From assembly GCF_003584165.1 (NCBI RefSeq), contig NZ_QXFJ01000031.1, positions 92,069 to 156,068 on the forward strand: 64,000 bases of DNA. The letters are read 5' to 3'. Every line of letters begins with the position of its first letter. Within the stretch, counting starts at the first letter, position 1. Source of the DNA: Flagellimonas aequoris. Lineage in GTDB: Bacteria; Bacteroidota; Bacteroidia; Flavobacteriales; Flavobacteriaceae. The translations under genes were made by a program, and so were the position numbers. A model generated the notes under the pieces. That model was not told the origin of the DNA. It searched no databases and saw nothing but the letters and a program-made list of their open reading frames with translations. Of this stretch, positions 16,007 through 23,588 are shown one piece after another.

Positions 16007-17539
16007 TTAAAATCGATCGGGATTTGTGATGATCTCATGGGCCCGTTCCCGAAGGTCCTTTAATTCTTCCCAACCTTTCTTTTCAAGTAGATTGAGCATC
16101 ATGGCCATGCGGGGATTATCCTTGAAGTAGTGCTGTTTTTCAAATAAAAAGTTCCAATACAGCTCATTGAACGGGCAAGCTTTTGCGCCAACCTTTAGGT
16201 TATGCCTGTAATGGCAGCCTTTACAATAGTTGCCCATTTTGTTAATGTAATTGGCACTGCTCACATAAGGTTTCGTGGCCACCAATCCTCCATCGGCAAA
16301 TTGGCTCATGCCCCGTGTATTCGTAATTTCTACCCATTCCAGTGCATCAATGTAAACTCCCAGATACCATTCATCCACTTCATCAGGATGGGTTTGGGTA
16401 AGCAGGGCATAATTGCCAATAATCATGAGCCTTTGAATATGATGTGCATAGGCATGATCCAGACTTTGTCCAATGGCATGCCTCAAACAGTTCATTTTGG
16501 TTTCGGCAGTCCAAAAGAATTCAGGCAAGTGATTATGGTTGTCCAGTGCATTGTGTTTTTTGTATTGGGGCATTTCTTTCCAATAGATACCCCTCATATA
16601 TTCCCTCCACCCAATGATCTGACGGATGAAACCCTCCACTTGGGAAATGTCAACTTCGTTAGGGTTATCCCGGAATTCCTCAAGAATGGCATCTACCACT
16701 TCCTTTGGGGAAATCATTTTCGTATTCATGGCGAAAGACAATCGGGAGTGAAAAAGAAATTTCTCTTCGGTATGCAGGGCGTCTTGAAAATCTCCAAAGT
16801 AGCACAACAGTTTCTTTCGAAAATGATCTAATAGCTTTAGGGATTCATCTCGTGAAGTAGGCCAGGAAAACTGTTCAGGGTCAATATTTCCAAAGGTTTC
16901 AACTCCAACTTCTTGAAGCTCTTTTAGGAGTTCGGAAACATCTTTATGAAAATTCAGTTCAGTGGGAACGGCGGGTGTGCCGTCCCATTTTTTTCGATTG
17001 CTATGGTCAAAGTTCCATTTTCCGCCCTCCGGCTGGCCATTCACCATCAAAATATCATGTTTCTTGCGCATCATGCGGTAGAAACTCTCCATGAGCAATT
17101 GTTTTTTGCCTTTGAAAAAATCTTGGAGCTCAAAACGGGAGGTATAAAAGTGTTCCGTGTCAAATGCCTCTGAAGCGATGTCCAATTCATGGCATAGTTT
17201 GTTCAATTGCTCGTCCAATCGATATTCATCTGGAAGTTGGTATTCAAATTTTTCAATTTTGTTTTTGGTGACCAGTTGCATGATAAGAGCCTTCAGATCT
17301 TGTGGATTTTGAGAATCGTTGATTTTGAGGTAATCCACGCTGTGTCCCTTAGCTTCAAGACTCTTTGAAAACTGGCGCATCGCCAAGAAAAAGCCCGTTA
17401 CTTTTTGAATGTGGTGCTTCACATAATCGGTTTCCTGACGCATTTCAGCCATTGCGTAAAGCACATTGTCATCAACTGTATTAAACCAACTGTGGTTACT
17501 ATTGAGCTGATCGCCCAAAATAAGTCGTAGCGTCTTCAT
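16007..17539 (-). CDS. FeS-type cryptochrome/photolyase (bacterial (6-4) photolyase family)
   Basis: 510 residues. The start MKTLRLILGDQLNSNHSWF and the C-terminal cysteine cluster YCKGCHYRH ... ACPFNELYW mark the iron-sulfur bacterial cryptochrome/photolyase (FeS-BCP) family. A fourth likely ligand is the Cys in MNCLRHAIGQS. Characterised members repair (6-4) photoproducts with FAD and blue light and carry a 4Fe-4S cluster. It is last in a tight operon, three bases after cryptochrome DASH. Confidence 0.95.
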   Translation of the reverse strand: MKTLRLILGDQLNSNHSWFNTVDDNVLYAMAEMRQETDYVKHHIQKVTGFFLAMRQFSKSLEAKGHSVDYLKINDSQNPQDLKALIMQLVTKNKIEKFEYQLPDEYRLDEQLNKLCHELDIASEAFDTEHFYTSRFELQDFFKGKKQLLMESFYRMMRKKHDILMVNGQPEGGKWNFDHSNRKKWDGTPAVPTELNFHKDVSELLKELQEVGVETFGNIDPEQFSWPTSRDESLKLLDHFRKKLLCYFGDFQDALHTEEKFLFHSRLSFAMNTKMISPKEVVDAILEEFRDNPNEVDISQVEGFIRQIIGWREYMRGIYWKEMPQYKKHNALDNHNHLPEFFWTAETKMNCLRHAIGQSLDHAYAHHIQRLMIIGNYALLTQTHPDEVDEWYLGVYIDALEWVEITNTRGMSQFADGGLVATKPYVSSANYINKMGNYCKGCHYRHNLKVGAKACPFNELYWNFLFEKQHYFKDNPRMAMMLNLLEKKGWEELKDLRERAHEIITNPDRF

Positions 17540-17542
17540 TTT

Positions 17543-18841
17543 TTAAAAAAGTGTAGGTTGTAGCCAAAGGTTTTGGAAGATATTGTTTGGGTCGTAAAGT
17601 TCCGCTTGACGTTGGGTGTTAAAGGTCCTGTTCCTAGGATCATTGCCCACACCACTGTTGTACATCCAATTGCCCCAATTGCTATGTACATCATAGTCCA
17701 GGAGCATGGATTCAAAATAGGAGGCGCCCCATCTCCAATCTTGCTGAAGATGCTTGGCCCAGTAGCTGGCTACGTTCTGCCGACCTCGATTGCTCATCCA
17801 GCCCGTATGTTCCAGTTCTTTCATGTTGGCATTCACAAAGGTGTCCTTGGTTTCCCCATGTATCCATTGATGCAGTATTTCTGGACTCTGCCGCCAAGTG
17901 TAGGTTCGGTTCTTGATTCCTTTCAAATGGAATATTTTATTGCCATGTTTTAAGGAAATGTATTTGAAGTAATCCCTCCAAATGAGTTCAAAGATCAACC
18001 AATAGGTATCTTCGGTCTCCCCAAATTCTGCTTCAAATTGTTTTATTGCCCAATATATGGTACGTGCGGAAATGTTGCCATTGGCGAGCCAAGGGGATAG
18101 TTTGGAACTATAATCGGCGCCAATGAGCCCGTTGCGGGTCCGTTTGTAATATGACAATTTTTTTGATTCCCAGAAGTAATGTTCTACCCTGCTATGTGCA
18201 TTTTTTTCCCCTCCTTCAAATGGGAATGCGGAGCGTGGGTCCGGTTCAAATTCATCTAATGACAGGTCCTTCATGGTGGGCAATGTTGTGCTGGCCGCAA
18301 TCAAATTGTTCTTGGGCATTTGTTTGGGTATACCCAAGTCGGGACGGACCCGGACCCTATGTTCGCACCCTTTACGGAATTGGGTGAACACGTCGGGAAT
18401 GTTTAGAAAAGGAGTATACGGTATATCTTCAGGGTGAAATAGAAACTGGTCGAATACTTCATCAAAACGAATGGAAGAAGGTAAGTTGGATTTCACATTT
18501 TTGATGACACCCAATTCTTCCGAAGTCCATTCTTTTTGCAGAAAAATGGTGTCGACCCCATGTTTTTTAACCAATTCAGGAATCTTGCTCTCAGGTTTGT
18601 CAAAAAAGGTCAACAAGGAAATATTCAATTCGTGCAGGTCTGTCTTCAACTGGGCCAAACCCTCCAGTAAGAATTTGGAGCGAAAGCGTCCGGTCTTTAC
18701 AAAACCAAGTGGTCCTATTTCAAAATGTCGGGGATCAAAAAAATATACCGCAATCAACTTTGTACCTTCCATGGCCCTTTTCAGGGCTTCATTGTCTCTT
18801 ACCCTAAGATTGTTACCGAACCATAGCAAATGGTTGTGCAT
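17543..18841 (-). CDS. Cryptochrome DASH
   Basis: 432 residues. The N-terminal alpha/beta domain (residues 1-130, starting MHNHLLWFGNNLRVRDNEAL) and the C-terminal FAD domain (about 200-430) are both intact. WMYNSGVGNDPRNRTFN and QAELYDPNNIFQNLW are the DASH-branch FAD and C-terminal motifs. DASH proteins repair cyclobutane dimers mainly in single-stranded DNA. It lies between the DUF2256 gene (3-base gap) and the FeS-type photolyase (3-base gap), so all three form one operon. Confidence 0.95.
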   Translation of the reverse strand: MHNHLLWFGNNLRVRDNEALKRAMEGTKLIAVYFFDPRHFEIGPLGFVKTGRFRSKFLLEGLAQLKTDLHELNISLLTFFDKPESKIPELVKKHGVDTIFLQKEWTSEELGVIKNVKSNLPSSIRFDEVFDQFLFHPEDIPYTPFLNIPDVFTQFRKGCEHRVRVRPDLGIPKQMPKNNLIAASTTLPTMKDLSLDEFEPDPRSAFPFEGGEKNAHSRVEHYFWESKKLSYYKRTRNGLIGADYSSKLSPWLANGNISARTIYWAIKQFEAEFGETEDTYWLIFELIWRDYFKYISLKHGNKIFHLKGIKNRTYTWRQSPEILHQWIHGETKDTFVNANMKELEHTGWMSNRGRQNVASYWAKHLQQDWRWGASYFESMLLDYDVHSNWGNWMYNSGVGNDPRNRTFNTQRQAELYDPNNIFQNLWLQPTLF

Positions 18842-18844
18842 ACG

Positions 18845-18979
18845 TTATCTATTTTTTCTACAGCGTTCACTACAGTATTTAATTTCGTTCCAATGGAGCG
18901 CCCATTTTTTTCGCCATTGAAAGGGACGATTGCAAATGGGACAGATTTTTTCAGGAAGATGTGTTTTTTTGTGAGCCAA
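18845..18979 (-). CDS. DUF2256 small zinc-finger-like protein
   Basis: A 44-residue protein read from a TTG at 18979: it begins with an HKKTHLPEK segment, then CPICNRPFQWRKKW, and ends YCSERCRKNR. The CPxC...C..xC pattern with the WRKKW core is typical of DUF2256, a family often found with photolyases and cryptochromes. No ATG is available in frame, since a stop lies 15 bases upstream of the TTG. Its stop is three bases from the cryptochrome DASH start. The four cysteines probably bind zinc; the function is unknown. Confidence 0.9.
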   Translation of the reverse strand: MAHKKTHLPEKICPICNRPFQWRKKWALHWNEIKYCSERCRKNR

Positions 18980-19112
18980 GCGTTTTTGTTATGTTTAATA
19001 AAATTACAAAAAAATTAAACAAAATAATGTTTTGGGATAAACGGAAAAACTCTCGATGAAATTCAAAATCCGTATTTTAGCCACTTAATCGCAAAAGGCC
19101 CAAAGGGCACCT

Positions 19113-20465
19113 ATGAAACAGACCCCAAAGAACATTGCCATCATCGGTTCAGGATTGGTGGGCTCCCTACTGGCAATTTATCTTAGAAAGTTCGGTCATA
19201 CCGTTACGGTATTCGATCGTAGACCGGATATTAGGACCATCAAATTTTCGGGCCGATCTATCAATTTGGCCATGAGCAATAGGGGATGGCGCTCCTTACA
19301 AAAAGTAGGATTGGAGGATAAGATCAAGGAAATTGGCATTCCGTTGGACAAACGGGCCATGCACGTGAACGAGAAACCGGTCTATTTTCAAAAGTACGGT
19401 AAGGAAGGAGAAGCGATTTGGTCTATTTCCCGTGGAATTTTGAACAAACGGATGATCGATCTGGCAGAAGCTGAGGGCACCGAATTTAGATTCAATGAAA
19501 AGGTATGGGATGTTGATCTTCCAGAAGCAAAGATTTATACAGGGGAGACCGAGAAAAGTGAGTGGAAGGAATACCAATACGATATCATTTTTGGATGTGA
19601 TGGGGCTTTTTCCAGGGTAAGGCATAAAATGCAACGTCGTAGCAGGTTCGATTACTCGCAGGATTTTATCGATGTGGGCTATAAGGAGTTGACCATCCCC
19701 GCCAATGAGGATGGGACTCATAAACTCGATAAAAATTCTTTCCATATCTGGCCCAGGGGAGCCTTTATGCTCATTGCGATGCCCAATATTGATGGCAGTT
19801 TTACCTGTACGTTGTTTTTGCCTTTTGAGGGCGAGGTGTCTTTTGAGAGCATACGCACCGAGGATGACGCACGTGCTTTTTTCAAGGAATACTTTCCCAA
19901 TGTTCGCAAGGAAATTGAAAATTTGACCAAGGATTTCTTCCAAAATCCCACGAGTGCCATGGTGACCATGAAATGCTACCCTTGGACATATTGGAACAAG
20001 GTGGCTTTGGTGGGCGATTCTGCCCATGCCATTGTCCCGTTTTATGGCCAAGGAATGAATGCAGGATTTGAGGATATTTATGTGCTACAGGGGCTGATGG
20101 AGAAGCATGGTGACGATTGGGAGTCCATATTCTCGGAGTACCAAAAACAGCGTAAACCAAATGCCGATGCCATTGCGGAGTTGAGTTATAGAAACTTTGT
20201 GGAGATGAGCAGTAAAACGGCAGACCCCAAATTCTTGCTGCAAAAGAAAATTGAAAAGCACTTTGCGGCCAAGCATCCCGAAAAATGGATTCCCATATAC
20301 AGTAGGGTCACGTTTTCGGATAGGCCTTATGCAGAGGCGTTGGCCATTGGTGATCAACAGGAAAAAATCATGAAGGAAGTCATGAAACTTCCCAATATCG
20401 ATGATACATGGGATTCCAAAGAAGTGGAGGATAAGATTTTAAGATTGTTGAAGGATAGTAAGTAA
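19113..20465 (+). CDS. kmo: Kynurenine 3-monooxygenase
   Basis: 450 residues. A flavoprotein hydroxylase with the N-terminal FAD Rossmann motif IAIIGSGLVGSLLAI, the mid-protein GCDGAFSRVRHKMQ, and the second FAD motif VGDSAHAIVPFYGQGMNAGF. FSGRSINLAMSNRG is typical of this enzyme. It makes 3-hydroxykynurenine from kynurenine with NADPH and O2, the step before KynU acts. The other kynurenine-pathway genes (dioxygenases, 3-hydroxyanthranilate dioxygenase) are not in the window. Confidence 0.96.
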   Translation: MKQTPKNIAIIGSGLVGSLLAIYLRKFGHTVTVFDRRPDIRTIKFSGRSINLAMSNRGWRSLQKVGLEDKIKEIGIPLDKRAMHVNEKPVYFQKYGKEGEAIWSISRGILNKRMIDLAEAEGTEFRFNEKVWDVDLPEAKIYTGETEKSEWKEYQYDIIFGCDGAFSRVRHKMQRRSRFDYSQDFIDVGYKELTIPANEDGTHKLDKNSFHIWPRGAFMLIAMPNIDGSFTCTLFLPFEGEVSFESIRTEDDARAFFKEYFPNVRKEIENLTKDFFQNPTSAMVTMKCYPWTYWNKVALVGDSAHAIVPFYGQGMNAGFEDIYVLQGLMEKHGDDWESIFSEYQKQRKPNADAIAELSYRNFVEMSSKTADPKFLLQKKIEKHFAAKHPEKWIPIYSRVTFSDRPYAEALAIGDQQEKIMKEVMKLPNIDDTWDSKEVEDKILRLLKDSK

Positions 20466-20508
20466 CTTGTCAATTAGAGTGATTTTTAGATTGTAATGAT
20501 AAAAATTA

Positions 20509-20581
20509 TATCGAGAATTGGGCTGGTATCACTTTCTATTTAGTTCTCGATACTTTTCCGTTGGAAAAACTCGAACTGACA
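20509..20581. repeat. Palindromic intergenic repeat element
   Basis: Inverted arms TATCGAGAA (20509-20517) and TTCTCGATA (20544-20552) are followed by a TTTTCC/GGAAAA hairpin and an ending CGAACTGAC(A). This looks like one of the GAC-ended REP-like repeats also seen in the trp operon. Confidence 0.6.
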
Positions 20582-20610
20582 TTCTGATTATAAATCTCTT
20601 CTGGTATATA

Positions 20611-20640
20611 AAAAAAAGCCACCTTTTAGGTGGCTTTTTT
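20611..20640. terminator. Bidirectional terminator between kmo and the coiled-coil gene
   Basis: A near-perfect hairpin AAAAAAGCCACCT / AGGTGGCTTTTTT with a very short loop, between two convergent genes. Confidence 0.92.
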
Positions 20641-20657
20641 AATTTTATAAAGAGCAA

Positions 20658-21437
20658 TTAGATTTTGGAAAAAAGCTCTTGCATTTTGTCATTTTCTTCC
20701 TCGGCCAACAATGGGTCTACCAAAATACGGCCACTGTGCTCATCGGTGATTATTTTTTTGCGGGAAGCGATCTCTACCTGGACCTGTGGTGGAATGGTAA
20801 AGAATGAACCGCCGGAAGCGCCACGCTCCACAGGAACAACGGCCAAACCATTTTTCACGTTGGTGCGGATCCTTTTGTAAGCCTGGATCAATCGATCTTC
20901 GATTTTTTCCTCAAATTCCTCGGATTTTTTCAAAAGGGCTTTTTCCTCTTTTTCAGTCTCCGCAAGAATGGCATCCAATTCCCCTTTTTTGTGTTTCAAG
21001 TGACCTTCGCGCTCGGTCAATTTTTCCTTGGTCTGGGTGATGACCTCTTTTTTCTGCTCGATTTGGGCCTTGAACTCTTTGATGTTCTTTTCGGCCAATT
21101 GGATTTCAAGCTCTTGGAATTCAACTTCCTTGGTCAGGGAGTTGAACTCACGGCTGTTCCTTACATTTTTTTGCTGCTCAGCATATTTTTTGATGAGTGC
21201 CTTGGACTCGTCGATAAGGTTTTTCTTGGCAGCGATTTCAAAATTGACGGTCTCTACGTCCGTTTTCAATTTGTCCAACCTGGTTTTTAGACCAAGTACC
21301 TCGTCTTCCAAGTCCTGTACCTCCAAAGGTAGCTCACCTCTAACGTTGCGGATTTCATCCACCCTGGAATCGATAAGCTGTAAATCGTACAAAGCTCTCA
21401 GTTTTTCTTCCACGGTGCTTTCTTTCTTGTTCGCCAT
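20658..21437 (-). CDS. Coiled-coil protein with degenerate C4 zinc-ribbon
   Basis: 259 residues. Residues about 10-185 are a long heptad-rich coiled coil. The C-terminal part keeps the landmarks of the C4-type zinc-ribbon family (GGxxxxIPPQ and HSGRILVDP), but the four cysteines expected there are replaced: GASGGSF in place of GxCGGC, and TDEHSG in place of xCExCG. The protein has no cysteine at all, so zinc binding at that site is unlikely. Family members are implicated as regulators or nucleic-acid-associated factors. It is in a tight operon with the Nif3-like gene, six bases apart. Confidence 0.88.
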   Translation of the reverse strand: MANKKESTVEEKLRALYDLQLIDSRVDEIRNVRGELPLEVQDLEDEVLGLKTRLDKLKTDVETVNFEIAAKKNLIDESKALIKKYAEQQKNVRNSREFNSLTKEVEFQELEIQLAEKNIKEFKAQIEQKKEVITQTKEKLTEREGHLKHKKGELDAILAETEKEEKALLKKSEEFEEKIEDRLIQAYKRIRTNVKNGLAVVPVERGASGGSFFTIPPQVQVEIASRKKIITDEHSGRILVDPLLAEEENDKMQELFSKI

Positions 21438-21443
21438 ATATGT

Positions 21444-22538
21444 TTATAAATACTTGATGGGATTCGTTATACTCTCCGATAAAGAGACTGCAAAATTAGG
21501 AATTTTTTTTGTAAGATGATCAACCAATAAATCTTTTGTAAACTGCTCAGTTTCAAAGTGCCCGATATCTGCAATTACCAATTCGTTTTCGGCTTCGTAA
21601 AACTGGTGGTATTTAATGTCCGATGTGATGAAAACATCCGCTTTTGCCCTTTTGGCCGCGGCTATGGCAAAAGCCCCGCTTCCACCCAGAACGGCCACTT
21701 TTTTCACCTTTTTTCCCAACAGCTTAGAATGTCGTACCACCCTGGCGTTCATTTTGGACTTGACCTGTAAAAGAAAGTCCTCTTCATCCATCTCGGTTTC
21801 CAAAGTACCGATCATCCCCATTCCAATATCTTGATTGGTGTTTTCGAGGGTCACCACTTCATAGGCCACTTCCTCATAGGGATGGACTTTGAAAAGTGCT
21901 TCCAGTACCTTTTTTTCCTTTTCAAATGAATAGATGACATTGATTTGGGTCTCCTTTTCAAAATGGATTTCCCCAATTTTTCCAACAGATGGATTGGCCA
22001 AGTCGCCTGCCATGAAACTTCCGACTCCATCCAGACTATAACTACAATTACTGTATTTGCCAATTTCCCCGGCACCTGCAGCAAAAAGGGCCGATTTTAC
22101 TTTTTCTGTTTCTGCTACTGGGGCATAGGTGACCAACTTTTTAATAACTCCTTTTTTTGGGATAAGGATTTCGGGATTTTTTAGGCCCAAAACTTCACAG
22201 ATCTTGGCATTGACTCCCATTTTGCTATTGTCCAAGGCCGTGTGCATGCTATAGATGGCGATGTTGTGGGCTATGGCTTTTAGGACAACACGTTCCACAT
22301 AAGTGCTCCCAGTAATCCTTTTTAACCCTTTAAAAATGATGGGGTGAAAGCTGATGATTAGATTACACTTTTTTTCGATGGCCTCGTCCATCACGTTCTC
22401 CAAAGTATCCAGTGTGACCAGGGCACTTGTTACGGCCATATTTGGGTTGCCGACCAATAATCCTACGTTGTCAAATTCTTCGGCATGGGCCAAAGGGGCC
22501 AATTCCTCCAATATTTTTGTGATGTCCTTTACCGTCAT
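21444..22538 (-). CDS. Nif3-like dinuclear metal-centre protein
   Basis: 364 residues, the long form with an inserted domain (about 120-240, containing KVHPYEEVAYEVV) between the two Nif3/DUF34 halves. Metal ligands are visible in ISFHPIIFKGLKRI and MHTALDN near the start, and in DIGHFETEQF near the end. DUF34 proteins form hexameric rings; their exact enzymatic role is unsettled. It shares an operon with the downstream coiled-coil gene, a pairing that recurs in Bacteroidota. Confidence 0.93.
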   Translation of the reverse strand: MTVKDITKILEELAPLAHAEEFDNVGLLVGNPNMAVTSALVTLDTLENVMDEAIEKKCNLIISFHPIIFKGLKRITGSTYVERVVLKAIAHNIAIYSMHTALDNSKMGVNAKICEVLGLKNPEILIPKKGVIKKLVTYAPVAETEKVKSALFAAGAGEIGKYSNCSYSLDGVGSFMAGDLANPSVGKIGEIHFEKETQINVIYSFEKEKKVLEALFKVHPYEEVAYEVVTLENTNQDIGMGMIGTLETEMDEEDFLLQVKSKMNARVVRHSKLLGKKVKKVAVLGGSGAFAIAAAKRAKADVFITSDIKYHQFYEAENELVIADIGHFETEQFTKDLLVDHLTKKIPNFAVSLSESITNPIKYL

Positions 22539-22586
22539 TCTTAAATTGTTAAGTGGGCTAAAGATAAAATATTATATTTTCGTCCC

Positions 22587-23588
22587 ATGCTGCAAATCCT
22601 TCGCAAAATAGCGTTTCCCTTTTCTTTGATCTATGGAATGGTTGTTTACCTGCGTAATTTGATGTACGACAAGGGTTTATTCACTTCCGTTTCATACAAA
22701 ACGCCGACGATATGTGTGGGAAACCTTAGTGTGGGTGGTACAGGAAAGACCCCTATGACGGAATATGTATTACGTATGTTGGAACATCATAGGGTAGCGG
22801 TTTTGAGTCGCGGTTATAAGAGAAAGTCGAAGGGTTTTCTTTTGGCGATGCCACAAAGTGGTGTCTCGGACCTGGGCGACGAACCATACCAGTTGCATCG
22901 TAAATTTCCCAAAGTGGCGGTGGCTGTAGATGCCGATAGGCGGAACGGTATAGAGCAGTTGGAGCAATATGTGAAGCCTGAAGTCATTGTTCTGGACGAT
23001 GCTTTTCAGCATAGACGGGTAAAACCAACATTTTCACTGTTACTGACTGCCCATGATCACTTATATGCCGTGGATTGGTACCTGCCCACAGGCAATCTGC
23101 GAGATGCCAAGAAGGAGGCCCATCGGGCCGATGTGATTATCGTGACCAAATGTCCGGTTGGACTGACACCGTTGGACCGAAAAGCTATGATGGCCAAGCT
23201 GAAACCAAAATCCCATCAAAAGGTATTGTTTGCCAGTTTAAGATATGCTGATGAAGTGACAGACGGAAAAGGCAACCACATGCTGCTTGAAGCCTTGAAA
23301 GATAAAGATGTGGCATTGGTGACCGGAATTGCTTCACCGGAACCCTTATTGCGCCATATGACCACCATGGGCATTAAAGTGCTACATTATGAATTTGGGG
23401 ACCATCATGATTTTACCGAAAAAGATATCCAAAAATTCTCCGGACATGATTTGGTATTGACGACCGAAAAGGATTTTGTCCGTTTGGAAGGAAAAGTGCA
23501 AAACCTATTTTATTTGGAAGTATCCCATCATTTTACTCCTGAAGACCATACCGAATTGGAAAAATCAATCAAGGGACTGTTGCACTAA
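22587..23588 (+). CDS. lpxK: Tetraacyldisaccharide 4'-kinase
   Basis: 333 residues. An N-terminal hydrophobic segment anchors it at the inner membrane. The P-loop is GNLSVGGTGKTPM, followed by SRGYKRKSKGF and the VLDDAFQHRRV motif conserved in LpxK. It phosphorylates the lipid A disaccharide at the 4' position. It is divergent from the Nif3-like gene and overlaps the end of the convergent hybrid kinase by four bases. Confidence 0.95.
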   Translation: MLQILRKIAFPFSLIYGMVVYLRNLMYDKGLFTSVSYKTPTICVGNLSVGGTGKTPMTEYVLRMLEHHRVAVLSRGYKRKSKGFLLAMPQSGVSDLGDEPYQLHRKFPKVAVAVDADRRNGIEQLEQYVKPEVIVLDDAFQHRRVKPTFSLLLTAHDHLYAVDWYLPTGNLRDAKKEAHRADVIIVTKCPVGLTPLDRKAMMAKLKPKSHQKVLFASLRYADEVTDGKGNHMLLEALKDKDVALVTGIASPEPLLRHMTTMGIKVLHYEFGDHHDFTEKDIQKFSGHDLVLTTEKDFVRLEGKVQNLFYLEVSHHFTPEDHTELEKSIKGLLH

